From: Myxococcota bacterium
Lineage (GTDB): Bacteria; Myxococcota_A; UBA796
DNA: 64,000 nt
Reading direction: 5' to 3'
Assembly (NCBI GenBank): GCA_029251165.1
Contig: JAQXDW010000067.1
Location: forward strand, 177,661 to 241,660
Under the pieces are notes generated by a model, which had not been told where the DNA came from, ran no database searches, and saw nothing but the letters and a program-made list of their open reading frames with translations. A program made the position numbers and the translations under genes. The number at the start of each line of letters is the position of its first letter. The first letter of the stretch is position 1. This document shows, piece after piece, positions 1 to 8,577 of the stretch.

Positions 1-95
1 TGTACAGCAGGACCCTGAGCGTTGGGATCAACAGGGCCTTCATCGGAGCCATCACAGGCAACCAGGAACCCAATAAGCCAAACGTACCGACGCAT
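1..95 (-). CDS. Lipoprotein, N-terminus only (continues beyond left edge)
   Basis: Reading leftwards from an ATG at 95, the sequence encodes a positively charged start (MRRY), a hydrophobic stretch and a lipobox ending LVAC, followed by an acidic segment DGSDEGP. A GGAGG ribosome binding site sits 7 nt before the ATG. This is the standard N-terminus of a lipoprotein exported by Sec and lipidated at Cys14; only about 31 codons are in the window, so the mature protein cannot be identified. It lies on the same strand as, and downstream of, the pseudokinase at 191-2161. Confidence 0.6.
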   Translation of the reverse strand, partial: MRRYVWLIGFLVACDGSDEGPVDPNAQGPAV

Positions 96-190
96 CTCGC
101 TACCTCCGGGCGCCAGTACCCTTCAGCGCCGCGAATCATGGAGTACCACATCTCGCCCCTCGACTGTAAATCCACGCTCTGCCCTCGGCG

Positions 191-2161
191 CTATTGACAG
201 CTCCGAGCACCGGCAGCAAAGCAGACCCAGACCTTCTCTCCGGTAAGGCTGACGCTGGTCACGACGCGCTCATCGCCCTTCATTCCAATGACCTTGCAGG
301 GACCGCGCCCAGCATCGGGGATGACCACGGTGTCGGTCCCAATGCCGCTTCCCTTGTGGCAGCGAATCTGAAGCTCAGTGATGTCTGAGTCTGCGGCCTG
401 AAATTCGACCCGGAAAATCGACGGGGCCGGTGTCGAGGTGTTCTCAGAGGCCACCGCGACCGCATCCTCGACCGGAACGTCGATCGGGGCATCTGACGCC
501 TCCTCAGGCACAGCCGGTGGCGGAGAGATTCGAACAGTGTCTGGCTCGGGCTCTTCGAGCACCGCGACCGGCTCAACAGGGCGGTCGGGGGGAGCCGGTA
601 TGAGACGGGGCTGCAGCGTCGGCTGGACGATCTCCGGAGGTTCTGACGCCACTGCGGAGGCAGCGTCGACCGCCGGGGCAGGAGCCTCCTCAGAGACCGT
701 AGCCGGTGTCGTTGGTTCAGAACGCTCTGGCTCGGGACGCTCCGGCTCGGGACGCTCTGGCTCGGGACGCTCTGGCTCTGAGACATCTTGAGCCTCCGCG
801 AGCGGGTCCTCAACGGACACGGTCGTGGGCTCCACGGTCACCACGCGCCAGACGAGCACGCCAACCACCCACAGCGCAGCCATTCCCAGGAAGCCACCGA
901 GGAACAGCGGGACGGTACTGCGACGCACCGGGTAGAGCGAATCGCTCTCCTCCAGGCCGTCATCGACGTCACCAATCGGCCCCATGATGGGTGCACGCGC
1001 GGGCTCTGGTGCGGCGGTCTCTCGTACTGGGATCCGAGCCTGGAGTGCGGGCACAGGCTCTGGCGGGATGAAGGCGGGCGCAGCGACCTCGGTATGAGAG
1101 AAGTCACCGGGCGCAAAACCCACGACAGGCTCTGGGGCAAGCAGGGCATCTCGCTGGGCCTGAGAAGGTCTGGGCTGGATGGGAAGGGTTCGACGCGGTG
1201 CCTCCTCAGTGGGCGGCTCGTGATCGGTTTCCTCAAGCGGCAGCGGCGGAACGCTCGGCAGCGAAGGCTTCGGCTCCGCTCGGGGCGCCTCGGGCTGCGG
1301 GAAAGCGCCCCCTGGCGGGTGCTTCTGGAGGACTGCTGGTACACAGCTCGAGGCCCAGGAGCGAAGTCGAGCTGACGGAAGTTCATTTGCCAGCTGTGTG
1401 ACCCGCTCCGTGACCTCAGAGAGTCTGGGGCGGGCCTCGGGCTGGCGGGCCATGCACTGGCGAATGAGCGTGATGACGGCTTCTGGAGCGGGTTCCCCAG
1501 AGCGTGCCAGCACTCGAATGAGCGCCCGGCGGATCATCGCTTCGTGGCGACTGGGATCGGAGGAGCCTGAGGCTGGACACTCTCCAGAGAGCAGATGCAC
1601 CATCAGCGCGCCGATCCCATAGGCCCAGGCCCCCTCTGCACCACAGCCTTCTGGAGGGACGTACCCTGGCGGTGCGACATCAAGCTCACCATCCTCCGTC
1701 ATCACCACGAACCCAGCGAGGCGGACATGGCCACGCTCGTCGATGAGGATCTCTGTAGGACACGGTCCAGGATGAATGATGCTGCGCTCGGAATCACCCT
1801 GCTCGCGAGCATGCTGAAGCCCTGCACAGACCTGAGCGGCGACCTCGAGCGCAGCCCGGACTGGCATGTGTCGGCTGCGGCGGGTCAGCTCAGGGAGCAC
1901 CCGAGACATCGCCACGCCCTCAAAGCGCTCGTAGACCAGGGCTGTCGCATCACCAATCGCTGTCGCGTGGAGGAGCTGGAGGATGCTGGGATGCTGAAGG
2001 CTGGCGAGGAGCCGACTGTTCTCGGGTGATGTCCGAGGTGATTCGGTGGTACGAAGGAGAACAGAAACTGCGGAACCATCGGGCCGAATAAGCTGTCCCC
2101 ACCGCACAGAATCCGACCAGGCTTCCCAGCGCCCAAACAGCTTGATCTTGACCTTCGCCAC
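191..2161 (-). CDS. Membrane-anchored Ser/Thr pseudokinase
   Basis: About 656 residues. The first ~270 residues have a protein-kinase fold, but the catalytic motifs are degenerate: the VAIK-type lysine segment reads VSVLLR, the HRDLKPxN catalytic loop reads HPGPCPTE, and DFG reads AGF, so the catalytic base and Mg-binding Asp are both missing. A Pro-rich linker leads to one membrane segment (about residues 413-438), then a PERPEPERPE repeat tail and a C-terminal domain of ~80 residues with several Cys. The role is probably signal reception or scaffolding rather than phosphorylation. The start is set at a GTG at 2161 (VAKVKIKLFG) with GGAG upstream; a longer GTG start at 2200 would overlap the divergent phosphatase gene. 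Confidence 0.8.
   Translation of the reverse strand: MAKVKIKLFGRWEAWSDSVRWGQLIRPDGSAVSVLLRTTESPRTSPENSRLLASLQHPSILQLLHATAIGDATALVYERFEGVAMSRVLPELTRRSRHMPVRAALEVAAQVCAGLQHAREQGDSERSIIHPGPCPTEILIDERGHVRLAGFVVMTEDGELDVAPPGYVPPEGCGAEGAWAYGIGALMVHLLSGECPASGSSDPSRHEAMIRRALIRVLARSGEPAPEAVITLIRQCMARQPEARPRLSEVTERVTQLANELPSARLRSWASSCVPAVLQKHPPGGAFPQPEAPRAEPKPSLPSVPPLPLEETDHEPPTEEAPRRTLPIQPRPSQAQRDALLAPEPVVGFAPGDFSHTEVAAPAFIPPEPVPALQARIPVRETAAPEPARAPIMGPIGDVDDGLEESDSLYPVRRSTVPLFLGGFLGMAALWVVGVLVWRVVTVEPTTVSVEDPLAEAQDVSEPERPEPERPEPERPEPERSEPTTPATVSEEAPAPAVDAASAVASEPPEIVQPTLQPRLIPAPPDRPVEPVAVLEEPEPDTVRISPPPAVPEEASDAPIDVPVEDAVAVASENTSTPAPSIFRVEFQAADSDITELQIRCHKGSGIGTDTVVIPDAGRGPCKVIGMKGDERVVTSVSLTGEKVWVCFAAGARSCQ
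718..779. repeat. Tandem 15-nt repeat coding for PEPER units
   Basis: About four copies of a 15-nt unit (consensus CTCGGGACGCTCTGG on the plus strand) encode the PERPEPERPEPER tail just outside the membrane segment of the pseudokinase. The copies differ by single bases. This is an in-frame coding repeat, a likely rigid periplasmic spacer, and a site where length may vary between strains. Confidence 0.75.
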
Positions 2162-2194
2162 GTACGCTCCAGACCACCAAGTTAGCACGCCCTC

Positions 2195-2992
2195 ATGCAC
2201 CCACCACTACAGCGACCAAACGCTCACCGATTCGATACCATCATCCGACCGATTCTCAAGTCAGCCGGACAGGAAGCGATGATCCGTTTCCGCCAGATAG
2301 GCTCGACGGAGAAGGCAGACGGCAGTCCGGTCACCGAGGCTGACCGGGCCGCTGAGGCCGTCCTCGTCGCCGGAATCAGCGCTGCGTTCCCGCAGGACGA
2401 GGTCCGCTCCGAGGAAGGGTCCGGGCAAGACGGAAGCCAGCGATGTTGGTACATCGATCCCATCGACGGAACCAGCGCCTTCTTGGAGGGGCTGGCTTAC
2501 TGGGGGCCGACTGTCGGGCTGGTCGAGGGTGGAACCAGCCGGTACGGAGCGCTGTGGCTTCCCCGCACCGGAGACTACTTCCACTGCGAAGATGGAGTGG
2601 CCTTCCTCAACGATGTTCCCCTCCCTCCCCTCGTCGATGTCGCTCCGGCTCGCCGGCAGGTTCTCTACACTCCGTCCAGAATCCATGCCCACATCCGGCT
2701 GGACTGGCCAGGCAAGTGCCGGAGCCTCGGCAGCATCGCCGCACACCTCTGCATGGTCGCAGCAGGAAGCGCCTCCGCAGCGCTGATTCCCAGCGGGTGG
2801 CATGCCTGGGATACCGCAGGAGGGCTGGCCTTGATACAGAGTGTCGGAGCACACGCTGAGACCCTGTCGGGTCAGCCCCTCGATATCGAGAGGCATGCCG
2901 GGCAGCCATTCATTGCAGGCCTCCCATCTGCAATTCAATGGCTTCGCCAGCCCGGTCGGCTGTCGTTCTTACCGCTTGAGAGGTCGCGATGA
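2195..2992 (+). CDS. Inositol monophosphatase family / CysQ-like phosphatase
   Basis: 265 residues, the usual family length. The metal-binding motifs of Li-sensitive, Mg-dependent sugar and nucleotide phosphatases are present: SEEG at about residue 67, DPIDGTSAFLEG at about 87-98 and WDTAGGLALIQSVGA near the C-terminus. Substrate could be inositol phosphate, 3'-phosphoadenosine 5'-phosphate or histidinol phosphate; sequence alone does not decide. The N-terminal helix before KADGSPVTEAD is needed by the fold, so the ATG at 2195 is preferred over the internal ATG at 2279. Only ~33 nt separate it from the divergent pseudokinase. Its TGA overlaps the sigma-factor ATG (ATGA), so the two are co-translated. 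Confidence 0.88.
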   Translation: MHPPLQRPNAHRFDTIIRPILKSAGQEAMIRFRQIGSTEKADGSPVTEADRAAEAVLVAGISAAFPQDEVRSEEGSGQDGSQRCWYIDPIDGTSAFLEGLAYWGPTVGLVEGGTSRYGALWLPRTGDYFHCEDGVAFLNDVPLPPLVDVAPARRQVLYTPSRIHAHIRLDWPGKCRSLGSIAAHLCMVAAGSASAALIPSGWHAWDTAGGLALIQSVGAHAETLSGQPLDIERHAGQPFIAGLPSAIQWLRQPGRLSFLPLERSR

Positions 2993-3999
2993 ACGGAACC
3001 GGTTCTGATAATCCGGATGAAGGGGTCGAGGTCCTGGATGAGAAAGGCCTCCCGGTGAACTCTCCGGAGAATGATCCGCGAAAGAACCCGATCCCAAGAA
3101 ATCTTCCAGCCCTCTCCACCCCGACCAGTGCTGCGAAGAAGGGAGACCTCCTCGCCTACTACCTGGCCGAGGTGCGGCGCTATCCGCTGCTGGATCCAGA
3201 GGAAGAAAAAGAGCTGGCGATCCAGTATCAGGAAACCGGGGATCCAGACGCCGCCCACCGACTGGTCACAGCCAACCTCCGCTTGGTCGTCAAGCTGGCG
3301 TTTCAGTACCACCGGCAGTGGGCCAACGTCCTGGACCTGATTCAAGAAGGCAACGTCGGGCTCGTCGAGGCACTGTCTCGCTACGATCCCTACCGCGGCA
3401 TCCGCTTCTCCAGCTACGCGCAGTACTGGATTCGTGCGATGATCCTTCGGTTCCTGATGGACAATTACCGAATGGTCCGGCTGGGAAGCACCCGGCATGG
3501 GCGGAAGCTGTTCTTTCAGCTCCAGAAGGAGCGGGATCAGCTCATCAAGGATGGCGTGCAGCCCTCTACGCTCGCTCTCGCACGCGCGCTGGACGTTCCC
3601 GAGTCTGAGGTCGTCCGGGTCGATCAGCACCTCTCCGCTCCGGCAATGTCTCTGGATGCTCCCATCGGCGGAAATGAAGGCCGCCCGCTGACCGAGGTGG
3701 TCAGCGGAGAGGCTGTGTCTCCAGAAGATGCTGCCGCCAGCGGAGAGCTCGGCGCCATTGTCCAGGGGCACCTCGCTGACTTCGCGACCACACTGGTCGA
3801 CGACCGCGAGCGCGCAATCTGGAGCAAGCGCCTCACCAGCGCCGATCCCTCCAGTCTCTCGACACTCGGCAAGGAGTTCGGAGTCAGCAAGGAACGCATC
3901 CGCCAGCTCGAGGCTCGAATCAAGCGGCGGCTCAAGGCTCATCTCACCCAGACCATGGGCGACGAGATCGCATTTGAGTTCGATGTTCCAGAAGACTGA
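2989..3999 (+). CDS. rpoH: RNA polymerase sigma factor, sigma-32 (RpoH)-like
   Basis: 336 residues with conserved sigma regions: region 1.2/2.1 (LLAYYLAEVRRYPLLDPEEE), the core-binding region 2 segment (LRLVVKLAFQYHRQW, DLIQEGNVGLVEAL), region 2.4 (FSSYAQYWIRAMI) and a region 4.2 helix-turn-helix (LGKEFGVSKERIRQLEARI). The lack of an extended region 1.1 and the spacing fit the sigma-32/RpoH group, which in myxobacteria includes several developmental and stress paralogues; the exact regulon is not predictable. It overlaps the phosphatase stop by 4 nt, so it is made from the same mRNA. Confidence 0.9.
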   Translation: MNGTGSDNPDEGVEVLDEKGLPVNSPENDPRKNPIPRNLPALSTPTSAAKKGDLLAYYLAEVRRYPLLDPEEEKELAIQYQETGDPDAAHRLVTANLRLVVKLAFQYHRQWANVLDLIQEGNVGLVEALSRYDPYRGIRFSSYAQYWIRAMILRFLMDNYRMVRLGSTRHGRKLFFQLQKERDQLIKDGVQPSTLALARALDVPESEVVRVDQHLSAPAMSLDAPIGGNEGRPLTEVVSGEAVSPEDAAASGELGAIVQGHLADFATTLVDDRERAIWSKRLTSADPSSLSTLGKEFGVSKERIRQLEARIKRRLKAHLTQTMGDEIAFEFDVPED

Positions 4000-4047
4000 G
4001 CCTGAACTGCGTCCTCTCCACTCATTGAATGAATCCCTGGAGTCTTG

Positions 4048-5418
4048 ATGTCTTCGACCCTGAGACAGAAGGCGCTGGCACGCATCTCGCGCCAGGTTCT
4101 CCGTTTCCTGGCACCAGAGCTGGACAGCAGTCCGGTGGAGGGCGGCCTCGGCCCTCACCCCCTCGGCCGCGGGGGCCGCCAGCCCTGGTGGTCCGCGCTT
4201 CCCGAGGACGACGCTCTTGGTGCCGTCGCACTTCTTGCAGAGTCTGACCCGACCGCCGCGACGGAGCGGCTCGCTGCATGGCTCGCCAGCGACACACCCG
4301 GCGAGGGCGCAGCGTGGTCTGCGCCCGACATCGTGGCGGTTCGGCTCATCCATCTCGCCGCGTTCCATGCCTGGGTCAATACAGAGGACGCCCTCTCTCA
4401 GCGCATCGCCGGGCAAGCACGGGCACACGCCGCGTGGCTGTTCGCTGAGCTGCCGATCGACACCGCCCACCCAGACACCGCCCTCTGTCATGCCGCGCTG
4501 TTGATCGCCGGCTGTGCCTGGCCTTCCTTAGAGGATGCCCGTCGCTGGCGGGGTCCAGCGCTCGCCGGTCTGCCCGCGAGCCTGTCCGAGGCCGTCGGAG
4601 ACGACGGCGCCTCCAGCTACACCCCGGCTCTCCTTGCCCGCGCCCTGTGGGCAACGGCCCTCGCTCGGGGCTGGGTCGAGGCGGGCGGCGGCTCACTCCC
4701 GCAGGCCGCCGAGGCTGCCCTGGTGCGCGGCGTGCTCGCGCTGTGGCGCATCGGCGGAGACACCGGCAGCCTCCCCGCTGCGCCGGTCGTCGAGCTGCTG
4801 CCGCTCGGCCCGACCCCGCTCAGCCACACGCTGCGCAACCTCAGCCTGGTCTGGGAGCTCGACGACGGCGAGCCGGCCACGACAGTCGATCCGGCTTGCC
4901 TTTTGCTCGCCGGCCGACTGCCTGCCGGCACACCGGAGTCGATGTGTGGTGCAGACTGGCGACTGTGGACCTGGCGCAGCGTCGGAGCCGCCGCAGCACA
5001 CCGCGTCATCCGCAAGCAGCCGTCGCGTGTCTGGTACAGCGCCACAGCACAGCAGGTTGACTGGACCCACAACGGAGCATCAGTCGTCTCAGGTCAGCTG
5101 CCCAAGGGCATCCTCAAGGTCGGCCGTGTCGACGGCAACCAAGCCACCCTCATCCACCTGCCCTCCACAGGCATCGTCGACATGCGGCTCCGTCAGGCGC
5201 GCCTGAGCATCACCCAGAGCGGGTCTGCGTCGATCACCTGGAGCATCCCGGAGGACTGGGAGCTGACTGCTGACGACAAGGGCGGCTACACCGGCAAGCG
5301 CGGCAAGGTCACACTCATCGTCAAGCTGGACCCCGCATGGCAGTGGAGCCTCAGCGGAAACCAGCTGGTGGGTCGCGGAGACCCCGAGCGGGTCAAGTAC
5401 AGCTTCGAGCTTCGGTAG
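4048..5418 (+). CDS. Unrecognised protein, helical N-terminal and beta-rich C-terminal half
   Basis: 456 residues, no signal peptide. The first ~270 residues are Ala/Leu-rich and helical with repeated WxxPxx-type segments; the rest, after an RVWYSATAQQ segment, looks beta-rich and ends in a run of short strands. The layout (helical toroid then beta-sandwich) resembles heparinase II/III-like polysaccharide lyases, but I do not see their catalytic His/Tyr motifs, so I do not assign a function. The ATG at 4048 has CTGGAG about 6 nt upstream and is preferred to the TTG immediately before it. Its 3' end faces the membrane coiled-coil gene. Confidence 0.7.
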   Translation: MSSTLRQKALARISRQVLRFLAPELDSSPVEGGLGPHPLGRGGRQPWWSALPEDDALGAVALLAESDPTAATERLAAWLASDTPGEGAAWSAPDIVAVRLIHLAAFHAWVNTEDALSQRIAGQARAHAAWLFAELPIDTAHPDTALCHAALLIAGCAWPSLEDARRWRGPALAGLPASLSEAVGDDGASSYTPALLARALWATALARGWVEAGGGSLPQAAEAALVRGVLALWRIGGDTGSLPAAPVVELLPLGPTPLSHTLRNLSLVWELDDGEPATTVDPACLLLAGRLPAGTPESMCGADWRLWTWRSVGAAAAHRVIRKQPSRVWYSATAQQVDWTHNGASVVSGQLPKGILKVGRVDGNQATLIHLPSTGIVDMRLRQARLSITQSGSASITWSIPEDWELTADDKGGYTGKRGKVTLIVKLDPAWQWSLSGNQLVGRGDPERVKYSFELR

Positions 5419-5461
5419 AGGCCGCGCGCGCATGCGCCGGTCCACCGCATCAGGACACGGC

Positions 5462-6466
5462 TTATGACTGGAACTGCTCCAGAAGCTTTGCGACCTCTAT
5501 CGCAGCGTCCGCCTCAGCCTGGACCTCCAGACCCGCCTGCTCCAGCTGAGAGATGCCCTCTGCCAGGGCCTCGAGGGTGGAGTCTGCGAGGTGAAGCTCA
5601 CCCACCTCAGCGAGGTCATTGAGCTCAGACAGGGCACTCTCGACCTCATTGATCAGCGCCTCACCGCCAGCATCGACACCGCTGAGGCCTGCTGCAGATC
5701 CCTCGAAGACCCGGCGGGTGCGGCACCGATCGGAGAGGTAGGTGAGGGTGTCGTCGAGGTGATCCATTCGCTCCCGGAGCTGCTGGTACGCCGCCAGGAT
5801 CTGCTCCTTCTCTGCGGTGACCTCCCCCCGGAGGGTCTCGGTGATCTCCGCAGCACTCGGCGCGCCGGGGATGGTCAGGGGCAGCTCATCTGCGCGCATG
5901 CTGATGTTGTCCACAAACCGGCGCACCTGACGCGCTGCGGAGTCATAGTCTCCAGCGACGGACTCCAGATCTTCCTTGGGTATCTGATCTTCCGGCAAAA
6001 AGTCGAGGTTTGGGCGCTGACGAGCGGTAATGGCGAGGTGTGCACGCATCTCCAAGATGGCCCGAGTTCGCCACACCAACCCCAGCACCCGCTTCATGCT
6101 CTCGATGCGGCGCTGCAGCAAGATGAGGTCTTCACGGTATCGGGCAGCGAGGCTCTCCCGACCCGACTTCTCTTCCATCGAGGTCAGCCGCTCAGTGAGG
6201 TGGTTCTCTTGGAGTTCTGCCTCTCGGTGGCTGTCTGCGAGCTGTTGCTCCAGCTCAGAGAGACGGCGCGGATAGCGAAGTAGATCAGCGCCCTCCGACC
6301 AGACCGGTGGGTTCCGGTCGGTCGTAGCGGAATTTGATCGGGGCTTACCCTCCGCCAGAGCGTTGCGCTTTGTCCCAAGAATCTGTCGGGGAAAGGCAAC
6401 AATTCCGGTAACAATGGCCGCGACAGCCATGAAGAAGAGGGTCAGGATTCGGAAGAGCGTCCCCAT
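5462..6466 (-). CDS. Membrane-anchored coiled-coil protein
   Basis: About 334 residues. A single hydrophobic anchor at the N-terminus (MGTLFRILTLFFMAVAAIV) is followed by a short linker and long Glu/Gln/Arg/Leu-rich heptad segments (about residues 60-150 and 190-330), so a rod-like cytoplasmic or periplasmic coiled coil. I recognise no named family. The ATG at 6466 is chosen because it begins the anchor; a GTG at 6484 would add six residues, and neither has a strong ribosome binding site. It diverges from the Tat-exported GMC small subunit. Confidence 0.7.
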   Translation of the reverse strand: MGTLFRILTLFFMAVAAIVTGIVAFPRQILGTKRNALAEGKPRSNSATTDRNPPVWSEGADLLRYPRRLSELEQQLADSHREAELQENHLTERLTSMEEKSGRESLAARYREDLILLQRRIESMKRVLGLVWRTRAILEMRAHLAITARQRPNLDFLPEDQIPKEDLESVAGDYDSAARQVRRFVDNISMRADELPLTIPGAPSAAEITETLRGEVTAEKEQILAAYQQLRERMDHLDDTLTYLSDRCRTRRVFEGSAAGLSGVDAGGEALINEVESALSELNDLAEVGELHLADSTLEALAEGISQLEQAGLEVQAEADAAIEVAKLLEQFQS

Positions 6467-6524
6467 AGACAACGATATATCCACCCGATGCGTCCGGCGC
6501 TGGCTTGCGATAGCCTCTCAGGGC

Positions 6525-7034
6525 ATGTCCATTACCCGCCGACACCTCATCGCCGCCTCCGCTGGTATCTCCGCGGCCGCAGCGGTCTGCGCGGGAGGAG
6601 TGGGAATTCGCTGGTGGGATGCCCCGGCTGGCGCCACCTGGGTCAACCTGGCGGAGGAGGAGGTTGCGCTGGTTCGAGCCCTGTCTGGAGCAGCCTTTCC
6701 CGCTGGAGCGTTCATCAACCTCTCCGGTGCCGATGCCAGCCTCGACCGGTTCTTCGATGCGATGCTCTCTGGCATGCCGATGCTGACCGGCGATCTTCTC
6801 AAGATTCTCGCGCAGGCGCTGGAGCACTTCACCCTGGTCACCTACGGCGACCGATACTCGATGCTCTCTCTCGACGAGCAGCAGACACAGCTTGCGTCCT
6901 GGCTCTCCAGCAGCCGGCCAGAGCTGCGGGGAGCCGTGATGTCCATCGTTGTTCTCCTCGGCATGGGCTACACCACTCATCCCGACGTCGCGCCACGACT
7001 CTCTCCCTGGCATGGATGTGGCTATGGACGCTGA
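6525..7034 (+). CDS. Tat-exported small subunit of a GMC-type dehydrogenase
   Basis: 169 residues. It begins with a twin-arginine signal (SITRRHLIAAS then an Ala-rich hydrophobic stretch) and continues into a small helical domain with the LVRALSGAAFPAG segment seen in gluconate 2-dehydrogenase subunit 3-like proteins. Such subunits escort a cofactor-loaded FAD subunit through the Tat pore. The gene overlaps the next one, a GMC oxidoreductase without its own signal peptide, which fits this piggy-back export. The ATG at 6525 is the start that exposes the RR motif; in-frame codons upstream are not needed. Confidence 0.72.
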   Translation: MSITRRHLIAASAGISAAAAVCAGGVGIRWWDAPAGATWVNLAEEEVALVRALSGAAFPAGAFINLSGADASLDRFFDAMLSGMPMLTGDLLKILAQALEHFTLVTYGDRYSMLSLDEQQTQLASWLSSSRPELRGAVMSIVVLLGMGYTTHPDVAPRLSPWHGCGYGR

Positions 7035-8577
7035 CGCAGCCTACATGCTCCCGAGCGATCAGGTCCTCCGCGATGCCGCGCCTGCCGACGGCTTCGAGGC
7101 CATCGGCAGCGGCAGAGACTTCACCGCAGACGTGGTCATCGTCGGTGCCGGTCCCGGCGGTGGAAGCATCGCGCGGGTGCTGTCCGAGGGTGGCCTCGAC
7201 GTCCTGGTGCTTGAAGAGGGTCCAGCCTCCAGCCGGTTCCGCCCCAATTACGCCCACACCGCTCGGTACCACATGCAAGAGAGCGGAGCGATGGTCGCGC
7301 GGGGTCGGGCGATGATGCCGATCGCTGCCGGACGGGGCGTCGGCGGCGGCACCCTGATCAACTCTGCGCTGAGCTTCCGAGCCCCTGACACCGTCCTCGA
7401 TGACTGGGCCGAGCTTCTGGACGAGCCGGGCCTCTCCAGTGCGGCGATGGCGTCCATCTACGACGAGATCTCCGCGATGGTCGGTGTGGGCGTCACACCA
7501 GATGCGATCGCCGGAGAGAACAATCGCCTCATCGTCCGTGGAATCGAAAAGCTGGGCCTCGATGGTGGCCTCGCGCCGCGCTCCACACCAGGCTGTGTGG
7601 GCTGCGGGGTCTGCTACTTTGGCTGTCCCTCGGGAGGAAAAGCCAGCGCTGACCGAACGTTCTTTCCCCGAGCCGTCAACGCGGGCTGTCGCATCCAGGC
7701 AGAGGTTCGGGTCAACGAGGTGCTCACAGAGGGCGGCAGAGCGGTCGGGGTCCGTGGCTTCGCGCTCCATCCAGATACCCTGGAGCGAGGCGGCACCGTC
7801 ACTGTGCGTGCAGCACGAGTCGTGCTCGCTGCGGGCGGCATCGGCACACCGCGGCTGCTGTGGACCACCGGACTCGGCACGGCACTCGGTCCCGTCGGAG
7901 AGGGCCTCCACGTTCATCCCGGCTCCACCATCCTCGCAGAGTGCGATCACACCGTCGAGATGTGGAAAGGTGCGACCCAGGGGGCCTACTTCCATCACCC
8001 CGACCTTCCCGGAGTCCTCCCGCACACCTTCTCCGCTCCGCCCGAGGCCTGCTTGATCGCAGCCGGCTTCATCGGCGCAAAGTGGCAGGAGGGCCTCGCG
8101 CTGCTGCCGAAGCTGTGCGGGATGCTGGTGATGGTCTCAGACAAGGGCAGCGGTCGGGTCCGGGCGTTCTCAGATGGCCGTGCAGACATCACCTACGACT
8201 TCGATGACGAAGACATCACGCGCACAAAGCGCGGACTCGTCGAGGTCGCCCGGGTGCTCCAGGCTGGCGGCGCGGGTCGGCTGCACGTTCCGATCTTTGG
8301 CGTCCCGCCCACAGAGACGCCCGAGGAACTTGAGGCTGCCCTCGCCAGCCGCAGCCTCACCGACTTCACCCTCTACGCAGCCCACCCCATGTCCACGTGT
8401 CGCATGCACACCGACGCCGACAAGGGCGTCATCAGGCCCGACGGACAAGCCCACAACCTCCCCGGACTCTACATCTCTGATGCCAGCGTGTTCCCGACCT
8501 CGCTGGGGGTCAACCCGCAGCTCACCACGATGGCCATGGGCACCTACCTTGGCCGCAAGATGCTGAAGGGCGCATGA
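7012..8577 (+). CDS. GMC family FAD-dependent oxidoreductase
   Basis: About 521 residues. The N-terminus has the FAD Rossmann motif VVIVGAGPGGGSIARVL followed by LVLEEG, and a second motif GRGVGGGTLINSAL. The C-terminus has the GMC catalytic block HPMSTCRM and GLYISDASVFPTSLGVNPQ. Around residue 190 there is CVGCGVCYFGC, a CxxCxxCxxxC spacing followed by Pro, as in the long-chain alcohol oxidase branch; it could bind a metal or an Fe-S cluster. It probably oxidises an alcohol or sugar in the periplasm with the small subunit encoded just upstream. Start is ATG 7012 or 7024; both overlap the upstream stop at 7034. Confidence 0.88.
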   Translation: MDVAMDADAAYMLPSDQVLRDAAPADGFEAIGSGRDFTADVVIVGAGPGGGSIARVLSEGGLDVLVLEEGPASSRFRPNYAHTARYHMQESGAMVARGRAMMPIAAGRGVGGGTLINSALSFRAPDTVLDDWAELLDEPGLSSAAMASIYDEISAMVGVGVTPDAIAGENNRLIVRGIEKLGLDGGLAPRSTPGCVGCGVCYFGCPSGGKASADRTFFPRAVNAGCRIQAEVRVNEVLTEGGRAVGVRGFALHPDTLERGGTVTVRAARVVLAAGGIGTPRLLWTTGLGTALGPVGEGLHVHPGSTILAECDHTVEMWKGATQGAYFHHPDLPGVLPHTFSAPPEACLIAAGFIGAKWQEGLALLPKLCGMLVMVSDKGSGRVRAFSDGRADITYDFDDEDITRTKRGLVEVARVLQAGGAGRLHVPIFGVPPTETPEELEAALASRSLTDFTLYAAHPMSTCRMHTDADKGVIRPDGQAHNLPGLYISDASVFPTSLGVNPQLTTMAMGTYLGRKMLKGA

